The notes beneath the pieces are model-generated. The model worked only from the letters and a program-made list of their open reading frames with translations. It was not told the DNA's origin and made no database searches. From NCBI RefSeq assembly GCF_007859915.1, contig NZ_SJPM01000002.1, positions 251,346-315,345 on the forward strand: a DNA stretch of 64,000 nucleotides, given 5' to 3'. Shown piece by piece: positions 45,588-54,333 of the stretch. Each line of letters begins with the position of its first letter. The stretch's first letter is position 1. Made by a program: the position numbers and the translations under genes. This stretch comes from Neorhodopirellula pilleata (GTDB taxonomy: Bacteria > Planctomycetota > Planctomycetia > Pirellulales > Pirellulaceae).

Positions 45588-46979
45588 TTAATTGCGAGTC
45601 TTTTTGCGCGCCACCCACGTCTCCGGTGCATCCAGTAGTAACGGTTCGTGGAAAACGGTCAGCTCGTCTCCTTGTTCGCTGATCCACTTGTTCAATTCCG
45701 CCGTCAGTTCGGCTTGCACCGATGCCAGTTTTGCGTCACCGGCCAGGTTGTTGAGTTCGTGCGGGTCAGCTTCCAAGTCAAACAGTTCGTACTCCGGTCG
45801 GCCGTAGTACCGCGCTAGCACGTCGGCGGCGTGGGCGTCCGTCTTGGCCGCCGTCATCCATTCTTTGAAATAGTCGCCCGAGGTTTCTCGCAGCAGCAGA
45901 TCGATGTACGACGTGAACGCGAACTCGGGATGCGGGTTCCAAATCAACTTGTATCGATCCGTTCGGACGCTGCGGCTGAGGTAGACGTTCATCAACAAGT
46001 CGCCGCTGTGCGTCGTGAACATCCGCGTCCGATGCGAATCGGTTTCGCCACTTAGGACCGGTGCGAACGAGCGACCATCCAGATTTTCCGGCACTTCGCC
46101 GCCCGCAACGTCGATCAGCGTTGGAAAGACGTCGATCCAGTTGACCATCGCATCGGTTCGTGATCCGGCCGCAATCTGCCCGGCCTGCGCGACGATCAAT
46201 GGCACTCGGATGCCTTCGTCGTAGAGCGTCCACTTGCCGAACGGAAACTGGGCCCCGTGGTCGCTAGAGAAAACGAACAACGTGTCCTTGGAGAGATGCT
46301 CGGCCGTCAAGTCACGGACTTCGCCCAAGTATGCGTCCAAGTCTTTCACTTCCTGCAAGTAGCGTGACCGTTGGACTCGCGTGCGCGGCGTGTCCAGCAG
46401 TTGCGGCGGCATCTTCAGTGACTGCGGATCGACCGTCGACTCACTGGGCCACGGCACGTGCGGGTCCGAGACGCCGACGAACAGTGCCAGCGGTCGTTTG
46501 TCGGTTCGCGTCGTCAGAAACTTCGTCACCGATTCGCGCAGCTCCGGGATCTCTTGCTTGTCATCGATCACGTCAAAGTGATAGTCCGGAGCGCTACGCA
46601 AGTGAGCGACTTTGCCGAAGGCGGCCGTTTGATAACCCAGCTTGCTCAGGATCGTCGGCAACCGCAAAACACCATCGCGAGGATAACTGTGATTCTCCTC
46701 GGCACCGTTTCGCGCCGGCATCAAACCGGTCAACAGCGCCGCGCGGCTGACCGCACACGACGGGCTGGCCACGAACGCACGGTTGAACGTCATTCCATCG
46801 GCGGCCAAGCGATCGATCGCCGGCGTTTCGATGCTGTCACCGCCGTGCAACGACAGGTCGGCCGCGGACAAATCGTCGGCAAGGTAAACAACAATGTCGG
46901 GCAAACGTTCAGCCCGCGCGGTCAAACCGCAACAAGCGAACGCGATCCAAAGTAGACCAGCGGCATGAAGATTTCTCAT
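45588..46979 (-). CDS. Sulfatase, iduronate-sulfatase-like S1 (atypical motif)
   Basis: 463 residues from the ATG at 46979, with a signal peptide (MRNLHAAGLLWIAFACCGLT). Metal site DD at 35-36 (VYLADDLSAADL), nucleophile block SPSCAVSRAALLTGLMPARNG with Cys75, FVGVSDPHVPW, and FVFSSDHGAQFPFGKWTLYDEG are seen. The formylglycine motif is C-A-V-S-R: Arg is kept but the usual Pro is Val. It starts 11 bases after the GH78 stop, so the two are one transcript. It likely removes sulfate from the same glycan the GH78 attacks. Confidence 0.88.
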   Translation of the reverse strand: MRNLHAAGLLWIAFACCGLTARAERLPDIVVYLADDLSAADLSLHGGDSIETPAIDRLAADGMTFNRAFVASPSCAVSRAALLTGLMPARNGAEENHSYPRDGVLRLPTILSKLGYQTAAFGKVAHLRSAPDYHFDVIDDKQEIPELRESVTKFLTTRTDKRPLALFVGVSDPHVPWPSESTVDPQSLKMPPQLLDTPRTRVQRSRYLQEVKDLDAYLGEVRDLTAEHLSKDTLFVFSSDHGAQFPFGKWTLYDEGIRVPLIVAQAGQIAAGSRTDAMVNWIDVFPTLIDVAGGEVPENLDGRSFAPVLSGETDSHRTRMFTTHSGDLLMNVYLSRSVRTDRYKLIWNPHPEFAFTSYIDLLLRETSGDYFKEWMTAAKTDAHAADVLARYYGRPEYELFDLEADPHELNNLAGDAKLASVQAELTAELNKWISEQGDELTVFHEPLLLDAPETWVARKKTRN

Positions 46980-46990
46980 CGAGTCGAAAC

Positions 46991-49459
46991 TCACTTGACC
47001 TCCAATTTCAGCGTGCCGGTGACCATTTCGTTGACGATCCAGCGGTCGGCGACACGCGTCGCGGCCAGCGGTTTGCCGTCGGCGAACACTCCCGATGTGG
47101 CTTTGGCGGCTGGCAATTCCAATTTGCCCGACATGCCTTCGGGCAATTTCAACGTCACCGTGAACGTGTCGCTGTTGTTCCATTGGACTTCTACTGGACC
47201 TTCGGGCGTCGGAACTTTGCCGGTCGCGAACGTCAACTCGCCCGGGCACGGACGGATCGTGGCGGTGTTCCAGCCCGGCGCGGCCGCTTGCACGCCCAGC
47301 ACGAATCGCGGAAACAAGTTCGCCGGTGCCGCGCCCCAAGCGTGATTCCAGTCCTGGTTGGGTTTGTATTTCAAGTCCCACGCTTCCCAGCTGATCGTCG
47401 TGCCGCTATCGACCATGTGTTTCCAACTGCGGTCGCCGTCGGCGGTGATCAACTCGAACGCCTTTTTGTCCAAGCCGTTTTTGAACAATGCTTCCATGAA
47501 GTACTGGGCCGCGTAGGGGCTGCACGCCATGCCTTTCTTTTCCAGCCACGCCAGCACGCCGTCGACCTTGTCATCGGGGACCAAGCCGAACGCGAGCGGA
47601 AAAAAGTTCGCGTGGATGCTGCTGTGGTCGGTACCGACGCCGTCTCGATAGATGCCGGCGGTTTCGTCGAACAAGGTTTTCTGGAAAGCAGTTTTTGCAA
47701 GTTTGACGCGAGCATCAAAAGCGTCCGCGTCATCCGTCTTTCCGATCGCCCTTGCCATCACCGCCATTTGCTCGAGCGCTACGATGTGGAACGCGTTGAC
47801 GACCGTGTTGATCTCGGTGAACACAAACTTGTCACGTTCTTTTTGCGGCCAGTCGACGATGTCGTGACGGGATTGGTCCAGTTTGTTGCTGCGAACCAAA
47901 CCATCCTCGCCGCTGCGATGGAACAGTGTTTTGGCTTTCAGAGATTCGTAGCGATGTTTCAGCCAATCGTTGTCGCCTGAGTACATCCACTCGGCGTGCG
48001 CCATGAACACCATGTGCGGTGCCCACTCGCTGGGCCAAGTCCCATTCTCCATCAACCAATCAAACGTCCGCGCAGCCATCTTCACATCATCATCAGTTGT
48101 GTAGTGGCTCAACTGGTTCAGATACGCATCGGCCTCGTAGGGAATCCGTTCGCGATCGCCATCGACATACACACCCGCAAACGTGGTCGCTTTGATGCTG
48201 TATTTGCAGAGGCCCCAGATGCGATTGAGCGTTTCGTCCGAGCACTCGAATGAGCTCGCTTCGTCATTCCAAGTCTTTGAAAAGGCAGCTCGCCTGCGGA
48301 TCAACTCATACGGATAGTCTTTGCCAACACCTTCGATTTCGACCCAGCGAAACGGCATGACCGCTTGCCACTGTGGCGGTGTTAAAACGGCGGGCGGGTT
48401 CGATGTTGTCAAACCGGCCTGCTGGATATTGCGAGGATCAATCGGTGTCGGGACGATCCAGTTTCCAAACTCTTGACCAAGTCGAATCGGGGTCGCACCG
48501 TAACGAACTGTTCCTGGTGGCATCTGGTCGATGCGGTCCCCCTTCAATTTCTCACCAAATTGCACCATTGCATTACCGTTGCCTGGTGGAGCATGCATGA
48601 CAATGTTTCCAAACGCGACTTTGCCAAAGTCGATCAGGGTAACTTTGTCACTAATCTGTTTGATCGAGACCGGCTCTTGCTCGGTTAGCGAGACATGTTG
48701 TTCCGCAGGAATTTGAGGTAATTCTTTAATGAACAGATTGCGGAAGCGATACGTTTGTCCCTGCTCGCCGTGATGTTGGATTCCAATGAATCCGCTCGCA
48801 TCGGTGGCGTCACGAAAGCGAACCGCTTGAACTCCGTTGAGTTCGATCGTGATGAGGTCATGGATGCAGGTGATCTCGAATCGGTTCCAACCATTTCGAT
48901 TCAGAGCACCTGCGATCGTTGGTTCAGCAAAGGCGGCCTTGGATTCGGCTTCATGCTTCAGAAACCGATCTTCTGAGCGTCCTTTCGTACTCGGCCAGAT
49001 CCAGCCTCGCCGCGATTCATCGTACAGCCCACCTGACCATTTACGGTCCGAACCATCGCACTCAGCTTGGTAGCCGTAGACCTTCTTGGCGGCATCCTCA
49101 TCGACGTGACAACGAAACATCACCCCCGAATTGGCTGGCCCCTCAGGCAAATGAATTTCCACACTGACGCGAAAGTTGGAGAACATCTTTTCGGTCACCA
49201 AAAAGAATTTCTTGTCCCCTTTCAGATGAATCTCTCCGTCAACGACTTTCGCTTCACCATGCGGGTACGGATTTCGCCAACCGGTGAGATCTTGGCCATT
49301 GAACAAAGGATCGAACCCACGGTCACGCATCCAGTCACCGATATCATAATCCTGGCTCTCGAGATTAGGTTGTTTGATCGAAACCGATGGAGCGTTTTGC
49401 GCTACGGCTGCTACCGAAGACACAACCAAGATGCAACACAAGAAGTAGAAACGTTGCAC
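46991..49459 (-). CDS. DUF1080 (laminin-G-like) + GH78-type alpha-L-rhamnosidase fusion
   Basis: 822 residues from a GTG at 49459 that begins a signal peptide (MQRFYFLCCILVVSSVAAVAQ); the open frame extends to 49600. Residues about 50-250 are a DUF1080-type beta-sandwich (FDPLFNGQDLTGWRNP, FRVSVEIHLPEGPANSGVMF, GFIGIQHHG). The rest is GH78-like: GVYVDGDRERIPYEADAYLN carries the general acid region, then WPSEWAPHMVFMAH and WEAWDLKYKPNQDWNHAWGAAPANLF. It should release terminal alpha-L-rhamnose. Followed in operon by a sulfatase. Confidence 0.87.
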   Translation of the reverse strand: MQRFYFLCCILVVSSVAAVAQNAPSVSIKQPNLESQDYDIGDWMRDRGFDPLFNGQDLTGWRNPYPHGEAKVVDGEIHLKGDKKFFLVTEKMFSNFRVSVEIHLPEGPANSGVMFRCHVDEDAAKKVYGYQAECDGSDRKWSGGLYDESRRGWIWPSTKGRSEDRFLKHEAESKAAFAEPTIAGALNRNGWNRFEITCIHDLITIELNGVQAVRFRDATDASGFIGIQHHGEQGQTYRFRNLFIKELPQIPAEQHVSLTEQEPVSIKQISDKVTLIDFGKVAFGNIVMHAPPGNGNAMVQFGEKLKGDRIDQMPPGTVRYGATPIRLGQEFGNWIVPTPIDPRNIQQAGLTTSNPPAVLTPPQWQAVMPFRWVEIEGVGKDYPYELIRRRAAFSKTWNDEASSFECSDETLNRIWGLCKYSIKATTFAGVYVDGDRERIPYEADAYLNQLSHYTTDDDVKMAARTFDWLMENGTWPSEWAPHMVFMAHAEWMYSGDNDWLKHRYESLKAKTLFHRSGEDGLVRSNKLDQSRHDIVDWPQKERDKFVFTEINTVVNAFHIVALEQMAVMARAIGKTDDADAFDARVKLAKTAFQKTLFDETAGIYRDGVGTDHSSIHANFFPLAFGLVPDDKVDGVLAWLEKKGMACSPYAAQYFMEALFKNGLDKKAFELITADGDRSWKHMVDSGTTISWEAWDLKYKPNQDWNHAWGAAPANLFPRFVLGVQAAAPGWNTATIRPCPGELTFATGKVPTPEGPVEVQWNNSDTFTVTLKLPEGMSGKLELPAAKATSGVFADGKPLAATRVADRWIVNEMVTGTLKLEVK

Positions 49460-49615
49460 GATGCCAACTACCAAGAACGAGGAAAGAGCAGACGCATGGG
49501 TCAGAAGAATCTCGTATGCTGGGCGAATCCGCTCCCGCACACGGGAGCGTTCCACTTGCAAGACTGCGAGCTCAAGCCAGGCCCCGTCGAGATCTAGCAC
49601 GTGAATGTATCGTTG

Positions 49616-49789
49616 CTACTCGATTTCCTCAACCTTCTCACCATCGCCGCCAATGTATGGAAGCGGATTCTCCTCTGCGTACTTGGCAAGCTCATCCTTG
49701 TCAAACCCAGAGGTTGCTTCCTGAGAGCCACAACCGATCGAAGGCATCGAACAGCACATCAACAAAAAAGCGAGTGAAAAACGTAACAT
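49616..49789 (-). CDS. Small lipoprotein linked to DUF1559 protein
   Basis: 57 residues from the ATG at 49789 with AGG about nine bases upstream. The signal peptide MLRFSLAFLLMCCSMPSIGC ends in a lipobox, so Cys20 would be lipidated. The mature part is acidic (GFDKDELAKYAEENPLPYIG ...). In planctomycetes such tiny lipoproteins often follow a DUF1559 gene. It lies downstream of a hairpin after the DUF1559 gene and may be read through at reduced level. Confidence 0.68.
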   Translation of the reverse strand: MLRFSLAFLLMCCSMPSIGCGSQEATSGFDKDELAKYAEENPLPYIGGDGEKVEEIE

Positions 49790-49831
49790 CAAAGACAGAC
49801 CTAAAAAATACACGATAGGAACAACCAGAAA

Positions 49832-49854
49832 GGGGTGCCCTGACTGGGCACCCC
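49832..49854 (-). terminator. Hairpin between DUF1559 gene and lipoprotein gene
   Basis: A perfect 9-bp stem ggggtgccc / gggcacccc around a 5-base loop lies 29 bases after the DUF1559 stop. On the minus strand the bases after it are TTTCTGG, a weak T run, so partial termination fits better than a full stop. Confidence 0.6.
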
Positions 49855-49882
49855 AACGAAACAAATACCGAAGCGTTATCGA

Positions 49883-51118
49883 TTAATTCTCCAACGACTC
49901 AGTTTCCTTTGCGGCTCGAGTACCCAATGCCCCCCAGAGACCAAACGGGCTTTGCAGCCCCGGTGCAAGATGGTTGGCATCATTACCGACATGAGCACTA
50001 GGTTGCGTGCCAGCTTCAATCGAATCCGTGACGAACTTGACAGCACCGTCACCCATTAGCACATGAACACCGCCTTGGTGGCGACTGCTTGGCGGGGCGA
50101 TCATCGGGGACACTGAAAATCGACTACCACAGACCGCTTTATTTGGAGGAGAAATCGTTGTGATGCCCGAAAACAGGGGACGCCCATAGGCCCACTTGAA
50201 GCCTCGCCGCTGTTCTCCTTGTGGTCCCGTACTCGCGTTGTAGGTCACATCGACATAGCCAGTTCCCCAGAACTGTGGACGGGCCGTATCAATCATGCCG
50301 TCGCAACTCAGGTTGCTACCTGCTTGCCCAAGCGACGTTCCCAATGTTGACAAAGCCGGAGAAGTGCGGATGTCCCGGTCGCCCAGGTCCGTCGCCAACT
50401 CCCCGGCCATGATCGTGTTAGCCAACCCGTCGAGCACATCGCGAAAAGCGGAGCGATTTCGATGAACAAAAAATCCTCGGCAGCCAGCGCGTGTATTCTG
50501 GGCCCGCGTTGAATCGTCATTTCCACGGTCATCAAGCTGACCACCCTGAGAAAACACCGAATCTCCGATGCTTGCCCCATAATTCGTCCGACCACTTGCC
50601 GGCAAACCTACGCCTGGGTCGCTCGGACAGCGAAACCCTGGGACGTCCGTTGCCCATGGATCGTAAGCCACAGTGTTATGGTGAGTTAGCGAACGCCGAG
50701 GAGTCGGCCCCATAGCGTTGAACGAAGCCGTCGCATTGATACGGTACGGATTACTGATCTGCTCCCACAACGCCTGCTGCTCAATGAACGGAGTCAGCGC
50801 GACGAGCCAGCTTACCTCCAGGATGCTTGTGGCTCGCTGAGCGTCCGCAACATTTTGGCCAAGCCCGACAGCAGAGGGCGAACCAGGCGAGGTCCCTCGA
50901 CCATGAGTGCCCGTGCCCTGCGTTGGCAGCATGTTGTACGCCGAATGATAATTGTGCACAGCCAAGCCGATTTGCTTGAAATTGTTGCTGCAACTCATTC
51001 GCCGGGCGGCTTCGCGAGCCGCCTGGACGGCGGGCAGCAAGAGACCGACGAGCACGCCGATGATCGCAATGACCACCAATAGCTCGACGAGTGTGAATCC
51101 AAGACGATGACGCTTCAT
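49883..51118 (-). CDS. DUF1559 protein with type IV pilin-like N-terminus
   Basis: 411 residues from the ATG at 51118 with GGAG eight bases upstream. The start MKRHRLGFTLVELLVVIAII is the prepilin cleavage and methylation motif (G-FTLVELL). AVQAAREAARRMSCSNNFKQIGLAVHNYH is the DUF1559 signature, and HVLMGDGAVKFVTDSIEAGT near the end is its C-terminal motif. These H-x9-DG/pilin-like proteins exist in dozens of copies in planctomycete genomes and are thought to be extracytoplasmic. It is divergent from the ECF sigma gene. Confidence 0.93.
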   Translation of the reverse strand: MKRHRLGFTLVELLVVIAIIGVLVGLLLPAVQAAREAARRMSCSNNFKQIGLAVHNYHSAYNMLPTQGTGTHGRGTSPGSPSAVGLGQNVADAQRATSILEVSWLVALTPFIEQQALWEQISNPYRINATASFNAMGPTPRRSLTHHNTVAYDPWATDVPGFRCPSDPGVGLPASGRTNYGASIGDSVFSQGGQLDDRGNDDSTRAQNTRAGCRGFFVHRNRSAFRDVLDGLANTIMAGELATDLGDRDIRTSPALSTLGTSLGQAGSNLSCDGMIDTARPQFWGTGYVDVTYNASTGPQGEQRRGFKWAYGRPLFSGITTISPPNKAVCGSRFSVSPMIAPPSSRHQGGVHVLMGDGAVKFVTDSIEAGTQPSAHVGNDANHLAPGLQSPFGLWGALGTRAAKETESLEN

Positions 51119-51595
51119 TGAAATAACTCCGTAACAGAGAAGAGAAAGGGGACGATGCAGGCGATCAGCCGGAGTGGCCGTCTGGCGCACAATCGCTCGC
51201 CTACGGTTTGATTCCCGGCTTTCATGCTTTTTTTTGCGCAGAAACTTTCTCTTTTTTTTGAACGATTTTTTCTGATCCCGATTTTCTGAAGAAAACACGG
51301 CAAATTTTCGCGAAATTTTGAATCAGACGCGGGAATCCTTTTAGGCCATCTCATTTGTTTGGACTGCGCCTAGTGCCGCGAGAACGAAGTAACCTTGCTT
51401 GGTAGCCCGCTGCGCCAGCGAGGGATAATTGATAATGAAGCATCCCTCGCTTACGCAGCGGGTTACTAAAAACCAATGCCACAGGCAAAAGTGCAACTTC
51501 AAAACTAACGCATCGGGTTACGATTAGTTCAAGCAGCCTCAATTCGTTCTCGCCGCACTAGCCGATGCACTCGTAGACTCGCCGAGGAGCGACCC
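51119..51595. other. Divergent intergenic region with an acccgctgcg palindrome
   Basis: No gene. An inverted repeat (arms 51403-51425 and 51443-51465, 20 of 23, ending agcgaggga / tccctcgct) is a variant of the acccgaagcg family with a different stem. About 51220-51330 is A/T-rich on one strand (runs of T and A), as if it were a promoter or leader region of the DUF1559 gene. Confidence 0.6.
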
Positions 51596-51631
51596 ATTAG
51601 CAAACAGTTAGCCGAAGACGACTTCGTTCGC

Positions 51632-52120
51632 TTGTTCGCGATGCATTCGAGCAAAGTGATGGGCTTCATTCGTATCTTGACCATGAATCGACAAGATGAT
51701 GCGGAGGAAGTTTTCCAGAACACCTGCATGATCTTGTGGCAAAAGTTTTCGCAGTATGATCCGTCGGGCGACTTTGCCGCGTGGGCGTGTCGCATCGCGC
51801 ATTACGAAACGCTCAAGCATCGCGAGGCGATGGGACGGATCAAGATTCTCAGCGATGATGCGCTAGAGTTGGTTGCTGAGGCGGCACTTCCGATTTCGAC
51901 GAAACTAAGCGAGCGTCGGACGGCACTGGCCGACTGCCTAGAAAAATTGCCGAAATCACAATACGCGATCATCCGTCAAAAGTACTTCGATGGTGCTACC
52001 GTCGAACAGATCGCCGAGACAGCGGGACGTTCGTCTCATGCGATCTATCGAGAATTGAGTAAAGCACATGGTTTGTTACTGCGGTGTGTTCAACGAAAAA
52101 TTACAGAGGTCTTGACATGA
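51632..52120 (+). CDS. ECF-type sigma-70 factor (Rhodopirellula/Verrucomicrobium type)
   Basis: 162 residues counted from the TTG at 51632. Region 2 is VMGFIRILTMNRQDDAEEVF then QNTCMILWQKF and FAAWACRIAHYETLKHRE. Region 4 is LEKLPKSQYAIIRQKYFDGA then TVEQIAETAGRSSHAIYREL. The family start EDDFVRLF lies upstream in frame at 51614-51637, so translation must begin earlier. The only candidate is an ATT at 51596, which has GAGGAG six bases upstream. It overlaps the FecR-LamG gene by ATGA (52117-52120). Confidence 0.82.
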   Translation: MFAMHSSKVMGFIRILTMNRQDDAEEVFQNTCMILWQKFSQYDPSGDFAAWACRIAHYETLKHREAMGRIKILSDDALELVAEAALPISTKLSERRTALADCLEKLPKSQYAIIRQKYFDGATVEQIAETAGRSSHAIYRELSKAHGLLLRCVQRKITEVLT

Positions 52121-53910
52121 ACTCCGAGAGCGATCCGATGGAACGACTTCGAACATTGATCCTGCGATCACAACGAGAGCAGTTGAGCGAAGCGGAGATT
52201 GAGGAGTTGAACTCATTGGTCTTTGCTGAAGACGGAGCGACGGAGACGGCTGGCTTGCTCGATCAGTTGTGTGCCTTCACCGACACGGCAGCGTTTGACT
52301 CACTACCGATGTCTGAAATGTTGTCTTGTCTGTTCGAAGATGAATTGAAAGGCACCAAGTCGTGCTATGCTGACGTTTCGGCGACGCGGTGCGAGGTCTC
52401 CTTGCTTCCGCAGCCAAACTCAAGCGAGACGCAGCATGCCGAGCGACTTGCAAAACCGTATTGGCCCCTAGTCGTCGCGGCGAGTTATTTAATCGTCGCC
52501 TCGCTGGGTTGGTCACTGGCTAAGCTACAGTTCACCGAGAGAGCGACGATGGGACTTCCGTCTCCGGATCTAACGAAAGAGCAGTCCCGCGGTGATCACC
52601 ACGAGTCCATAGCCCCACAATTGGTATCCATGACCGCGTGCGTGTGGCGCCCTTCCAGTGACCCGACGCCAGCCATCGGTGAGTCATTGGACTCAGGCGA
52701 CTCGCTCAATCTTGTCGAAGGGATCGCCGAGCTGAGGATTGGCGACGGCACTTCGGATGAGGCGCTGGCGAGGATCGAAGGTCCGGCGAGTCTTTACATT
52801 CGTGCCGATGGCCAACTCGACTTGCTACAAGGATCCATGACGATCAAATCGGTCAGCTCTGGACGCGGTCGAGTCATGGTACACACCTCGGTGGGTCGAG
52901 TCCTTGTTGATAGTTTGAGTTCGATCGGGTTGGTGTCCAATGGCAGTGAAAGTGAAGTTCATCTTTTCAGTGGTCGCGCGACCGTGGGAACGTATCGAGA
53001 GGGAGCCGGTTCAAATCCGATCGACTTGGAAACCGGTGAGGCGGTACGGATCACTGCCCAGAACGGAGGTGATTTGGTGATCGTCAAGTTTGCTGCTTCG
53101 GAGGACAACTTCGTTTCGGCCCAGTCGCTCGCCTTTGACCCGCTGGAAATCGGCGAAGCCTACGTTCGTTCGGTTTTGGATTCCCAGCCAAGTGTTTACT
53201 GGCGGTTCGAAGAGACCATGGGCGAGTATCCCCGCTACATCGAAAACCTTGGTAGCGTCAAGGAACTCAATGCGATCGTCGTCGGCGAACCACGCTGGCG
53301 TCAGTATGGAGAAAACCGCGTGGCTGAATTAGGGATGTCACAGTCGTCCGCCTTCCGTGGTTTAACACCATGGACTGACAAAGCTCCGGATTCCTACACC
53401 GTTGAAATTTGGATCAAACCGCTGATGTTCCATCATGGGGAGGTTATTTGCTTACACGATGTCGAAGCGATTCCAGACGGTCGCTACCAGCACACGATGA
53501 TGCTGGAAGTGACGGCGCAACATGATTTCACCCACCGGCTTTCGGATTCACCATCGAACCGTTTTCGGTTCGTTCATCGTCAACTTGGTGCCCCCCAGCC
53601 GATCAGTGCCACGAGCCTGTTCGCACGCCAACCTTATCGTCCTCGAGTTTGGCAACACGTCGCGGTGCAAAAAGAAGGGAATCGACAAATGCTATGGATC
53701 GACGGTCAATTATCGTCCGAGCGAGAGAATTTCGCGTCGTTGGATCAAGATGTGCAGATTCTAGTTGGTCAGGTTTATCCGGATTCCGTTTACCGACGAT
53801 TCGTCGGCCAGGTCGACGAACTTGCAATCTACGACCGGTGCCTATCCCCCAAAGAATTGCGAAACCACATCAGGGCGGCGGGCCGCCCCATCGCCCCCCC
53901 AACTCCTTGA
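52117..53910 (+). CDS. Membrane FecR-LamG protein, likely anti-sigma partner
   Basis: 597 residues from the ATG at 52117. A cytoplasmic N-terminal part (1-112) precedes one transmembrane helix (about 115-135), then a FecR-like region (about 180-330: GQLDLLQGSMTIKSVSSGRG, TSVGRVLVDS, LETGEAVRI), then a LamG-like domain (about 350-590: SVYWRFEETMGEYPRYIENL, YTVEIWIKP, VWQHVAVQKEGNRQMLWIDG, VDELAIYDRCLSP). ATGA overlap with the sigma gene means coupled translation. It fits an anti-sigma factor with an outside carbohydrate or ligand sensor, but direct binding is inferred. Confidence 0.84.
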   Translation: MNSESDPMERLRTLILRSQREQLSEAEIEELNSLVFAEDGATETAGLLDQLCAFTDTAAFDSLPMSEMLSCLFEDELKGTKSCYADVSATRCEVSLLPQPNSSETQHAERLAKPYWPLVVAASYLIVASLGWSLAKLQFTERATMGLPSPDLTKEQSRGDHHESIAPQLVSMTACVWRPSSDPTPAIGESLDSGDSLNLVEGIAELRIGDGTSDEALARIEGPASLYIRADGQLDLLQGSMTIKSVSSGRGRVMVHTSVGRVLVDSLSSIGLVSNGSESEVHLFSGRATVGTYREGAGSNPIDLETGEAVRITAQNGGDLVIVKFAASEDNFVSAQSLAFDPLEIGEAYVRSVLDSQPSVYWRFEETMGEYPRYIENLGSVKELNAIVVGEPRWRQYGENRVAELGMSQSSAFRGLTPWTDKAPDSYTVEIWIKPLMFHHGEVICLHDVEAIPDGRYQHTMMLEVTAQHDFTHRLSDSPSNRFRFVHRQLGAPQPISATSLFARQPYRPRVWQHVAVQKEGNRQMLWIDGQLSSERENFASLDQDVQILVGQVYPDSVYRRFVGQVDELAIYDRCLSPKELRNHIRAAGRPIAPPTP

Positions 53911-54333
53911 AAGGTGTCAGGACTCATTTCGGAGGTTGTCGTTGGTTCGGCAATCGTTGGTGTGAGTGGATTGCGGTGCTACCGAGCAACTTCGTTCGCC
54001 GTTGTTCCGGGCTTCGAAGCTTGAAATTTTGAAGCACAGAGGCACGGAGTTCACATTGAGTTCAGTATGGGTTCTCGTCGTCCTCAGTGCTTAACGCCCA
54101 GGTTGAACCCAGATGTCCGATACTGTTCAACCAATGTTTGCACGCGAAACCGTGAGATGACGTCTGAAGAACGACGCCAACAGCAACGGACACGTTCAAT
54201 CGATTCGACGGGTTTTCAAGAACCAACTGTGGTCGCACACTGGTCGTTGGCGTTCGGCATGATCGTCGATCCAGGAAGCAAACTTGTCTGGCGCTGCGGC
54301 TGCTCTCCATCACCCTTTTTCGAATGATTTTGA
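53911..54333. other. Intergenic region, nothing recognised
   Basis: About 420 bases with only a short unconvincing open frame at 54067-54327. No hairpin or repeat of the families seen elsewhere was found by eye. Confidence 0.4.

Noticed and set aside
54067..54327. Possible 86-residue gene before rarD
   Set aside because: Composition is not gene-like and no start context was found.
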